Below, piece after piece: positions 62,472 through 64,000 of a stretch of DNA of 64,000 nt (position 1 is its first letter; each line of letters opens with the position of its first letter). Below the pieces are notes generated by a model, which ran no database searches, was not told the origin of the DNA, and saw only the letters and a program-made list of their open reading frames with translations. Source of the DNA: Pontiellaceae bacterium B1224 (GTDB taxonomy: Bacteria; Verrucomicrobiota; Kiritimatiellia; Kiritimatiellales; Pontiellaceae); assembly GCA_029432815.1 (NCBI GenBank), contig JAROBA010000011.1, positions 1 through 64,000 on the forward strand. The letters are read 5' to 3'. A program made the position numbers and the translations under genes.

Positions 62472-64000
62472 TTAGAGTTTTTGTTCACGAAAAAATACAA
62501 TGGTTTGCTGCGGTGAAATCGTAACAATGGAAATGTTGCAGGTTTGACCCGATACCAGATCCTTTGCTCCAACGAATGCGGCCGGTAGATCAAATTCAAT
62601 GGATTCCTTTTCAGTACAGTTCATGGCCACAAAGTAGGGGCCATATTTCATTAAATAAAGGTTTCCTTTTCCTGCAAGGGGATGGTCGCGGCCGGATTCA
62701 TAGGAATCATCGTCGTCCGGAACCTCAGCAATTGGCTCTTTAATCCCGGCCAGCGCCTGATGAATGCCTTGCTTGGCATACCAACTTTCCTCACGGCCCC
62801 GGCTGAATCCCTGATTGGTGCGGTCGGGAATCTCGTAAACATCCCCGCTGTCGTCGAAGATGGTTGTGATGTTCACGATGGCATCCCGTTCGATGGTCGG
62901 CGTCATATAGTGTACCCGCGCAAGGTTGTTGATGGATTGGCGGGCTCTCCAGTAGAGCGATGCGTAAAAAATATCTTCCTGATTTTTAAATGCAATAACG
63001 CCGTCTCCCGGATCAGCAAAGACAAAGTCAGGCTGTCCCATTGTCATCGGAAGCCGGTAGGGCTGCTGCGGCAGCGATGCGACCAGTTCATACTGTTCCG
63101 GCACTCCAAGCAGGTAGGTTTTGGAATTGGTGTGGCGGCTCTCCATCCGTTTTTGAAGGGCGTAGAAAAACTGATTATCCTCCAGCATCTGCTGACCATA
63201 TCCCAGCAGTACCTTATCCCCAGTGGCAACAGCCACGTCGAATGCTCCGCCATCGCGGCCGTTGGTCTGATCGTAGATCACATTCCCCGGATATTTCCAG
63301 TCGCGCCAGCCGATGATGGCTTCCTGATTCATGCTGCGATATCCATCTTGATCTATCAATGGGTATCGGAAGGGCGCACGGGCTCTAACCATTTTGATCA
63401 GCTGTGCTTTGATGCGCGGATCTCCTTCCAGGTCGGGAGCAGGCTTGGTTGCTTCATAAATGCCCACACCAGAATCTGAAATAATTTCGCCATATGCGCC
63501 AACGTAGCCATATTCTTTCGTCAAGCCCTGCTCCGTAAGCAGCATCTTATTTTTGCCCATATTCCAGTCGGGTTTACCGTTTTTGTCCCAATTCCCGCTG
63601 AAGGGTTCCAGTCCCATGGCCTCATAGAGCATCAACCGCGCCTTTTCTTCAGGCCAGGCTTTTTTGGGATAGATCTCTCGAATTGCGGCATTGCAGTAGT
63701 AGGTATTCTGGTCTTTGATCATGCACTGGTTGGTGAAGGAACGACGCCCTTCGCCTTTTTCAGAACAGTTGTGGTTGCGTGAAGCTTCCATCATTTCCGC
63801 CCAGGCTTTTCTTCGCTCCGTCTTGGTCCCCGGCACATCATCATTCAGCCAGGGTTTCAGATCCCCGGCCCGACGGCGGATCGCATCGCCGATGGGGCCC
63901 TTAAAAATCCAGCGTTCACCCTCTATCTTTCCGGAATTCTCACGGAACTCCAGATAGTGCGCGTCAATCGCTTCCACCATTCGTTCCAAAGCCAGCGGAT
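62472..64000 (-). CDS. Uncharacterised family A protein, copy 3, cut by right edge
   Basis: At least 509 residues; the frame runs on past the window edge (PLALERMVEAIDAHY), so the N-terminal part with signal peptide and beta-sandwich is not visible. It aligns with the C-terminal two thirds of the proteins at 16928 and 26753: RSFTNQCMI, YPKKAWPEEKARLMLYEAMG, TKEYGYVGAYGE, NQEAIIGWRDWKYPG, ADPGDGVIAFKNQEDIF and AKDLVSGQ near the end. This third copy leads a minus-strand unit with GH39 and an oxidoreductase, again next to glycan-degrading genes. Function unknown. Confidence 0.8.
   Translation of the reverse strand, partial: PLALERMVEAIDAHYLEFRENSGKIEGERWIFKGPIGDAIRRRAGDLKPWLNDDVPGTKTERRKAWAEMMEASRNHNCSEKGEGRRSFTNQCMIKDQNTYYCNAAIREIYPKKAWPEEKARLMLYEAMGLEPFSGNWDKNGKPDWNMGKNKMLLTEQGLTKEYGYVGAYGEIISDSGVGIYEATKPAPDLEGDPRIKAQLIKMVRARAPFRYPLIDQDGYRSMNQEAIIGWRDWKYPGNVIYDQTNGRDGGAFDVAVATGDKVLLGYGQQMLEDNQFFYALQKRMESRHTNSKTYLLGVPEQYELVASLPQQPYRLPMTMGQPDFVFADPGDGVIAFKNQEDIFYASLYWRARQSINNLARVHYMTPTIERDAIVNITTIFDDSGDVYEIPDRTNQGFSRGREESWYAKQGIHQALAGIKEPIAEVPDDDDSYESGRDHPLAGKGNLYLMKYGPYFVAMNCTEKESIEFDLPAAFVGAKDLVSGQTCNISIVTISPQQTIVFFREQKL

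Overview
The window looks like a chromosomal piece of a marine, polysaccharide-degrading bacterium of the PVC group, most likely Kiritimatiellota (Pontiella-like). This is inferred from gene content: many secreted sulfatases and polysaccharide lyases without SusC/SusD, a PEP-CTERM protein, an ECF sigma factor coupled to a membrane Ser/Thr kinase, a REP-associated transposase, and many copies of a 15-bp palindrome TTCCARNNNYTGGAA. No rRNA, tRNA or housekeeping gene is present to test it.

Layout. 1-3.7 kb: edge of a minus-strand gene, a 5'-truncated LamG gene, an intact LamG protein and a PEP-CTERM protein sharing a domain with it. 3.9-10.4 kb: operon of GH43, sulfatase, propeller protein, GH43 paralogue, sulfatase. 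10.5-13.1 kb: ECF sigma factor overlapping a Ser/Thr kinase. 13.1-16.7 kb: accessory stretch with REP repeats, a RAYT transposase, a leftover kinase tail, a DUF2130 protein and a Fic gene broken by an in-frame stop. 16.9-36.9 kb: long plus-strand cluster of family A protein, sulfatase, alginate-lyase-like protein with CBM6, beta-helix protein, double beta-helix protein, second family A protein, GH141-PDZ-F5/8C protein, second alginate-lyase-like protein, heparinase-like lyase. 36.9-40.5 kb: AT-rich accessory island with an orphan Rhs toxin tip, a candidate immunity lipoprotein and decayed repeats. 40.6-59.1 kb: second long plus-strand cluster of heparinase II/III-like protein, GH29, propeller GH, second heparinase-like protein, DUF1080, Tat-exported Gfo/Idh/MocA oxidoreductase, two sulfatases, esterase, third heparinase-like protein. 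59.2-64 kb: minus strand, with a small membrane protein, a cytosolic Gfo/Idh/MocA oxidoreductase, a cytosolic GH39 and a third family A protein cut by the window edge.

How they may work together. Most enzymes carry signal peptides. Five sulfatases, five toroid-type lyase candidates (two alginate-lyase-like, three or four heparinase-like), two or three beta-helix proteins, GH29, GH141, GH43 and an esterase fit stepwise removal of sulfate, acyl and fucosyl groups and cleavage of a uronate-containing sulfated polysaccharide. GH29 plus GH141 make a fucose-containing sulfated glycan the best guess, but substrate is inference. The signal-less GH39 and oxidoreductase would act inside the cell. No transporter, sulfatase-maturing enzyme or classical one-component regulator lies in the window. 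The two big clusters start behind the same conserved upstream element (16864-16901 and 40505-40542), suggesting joint control.
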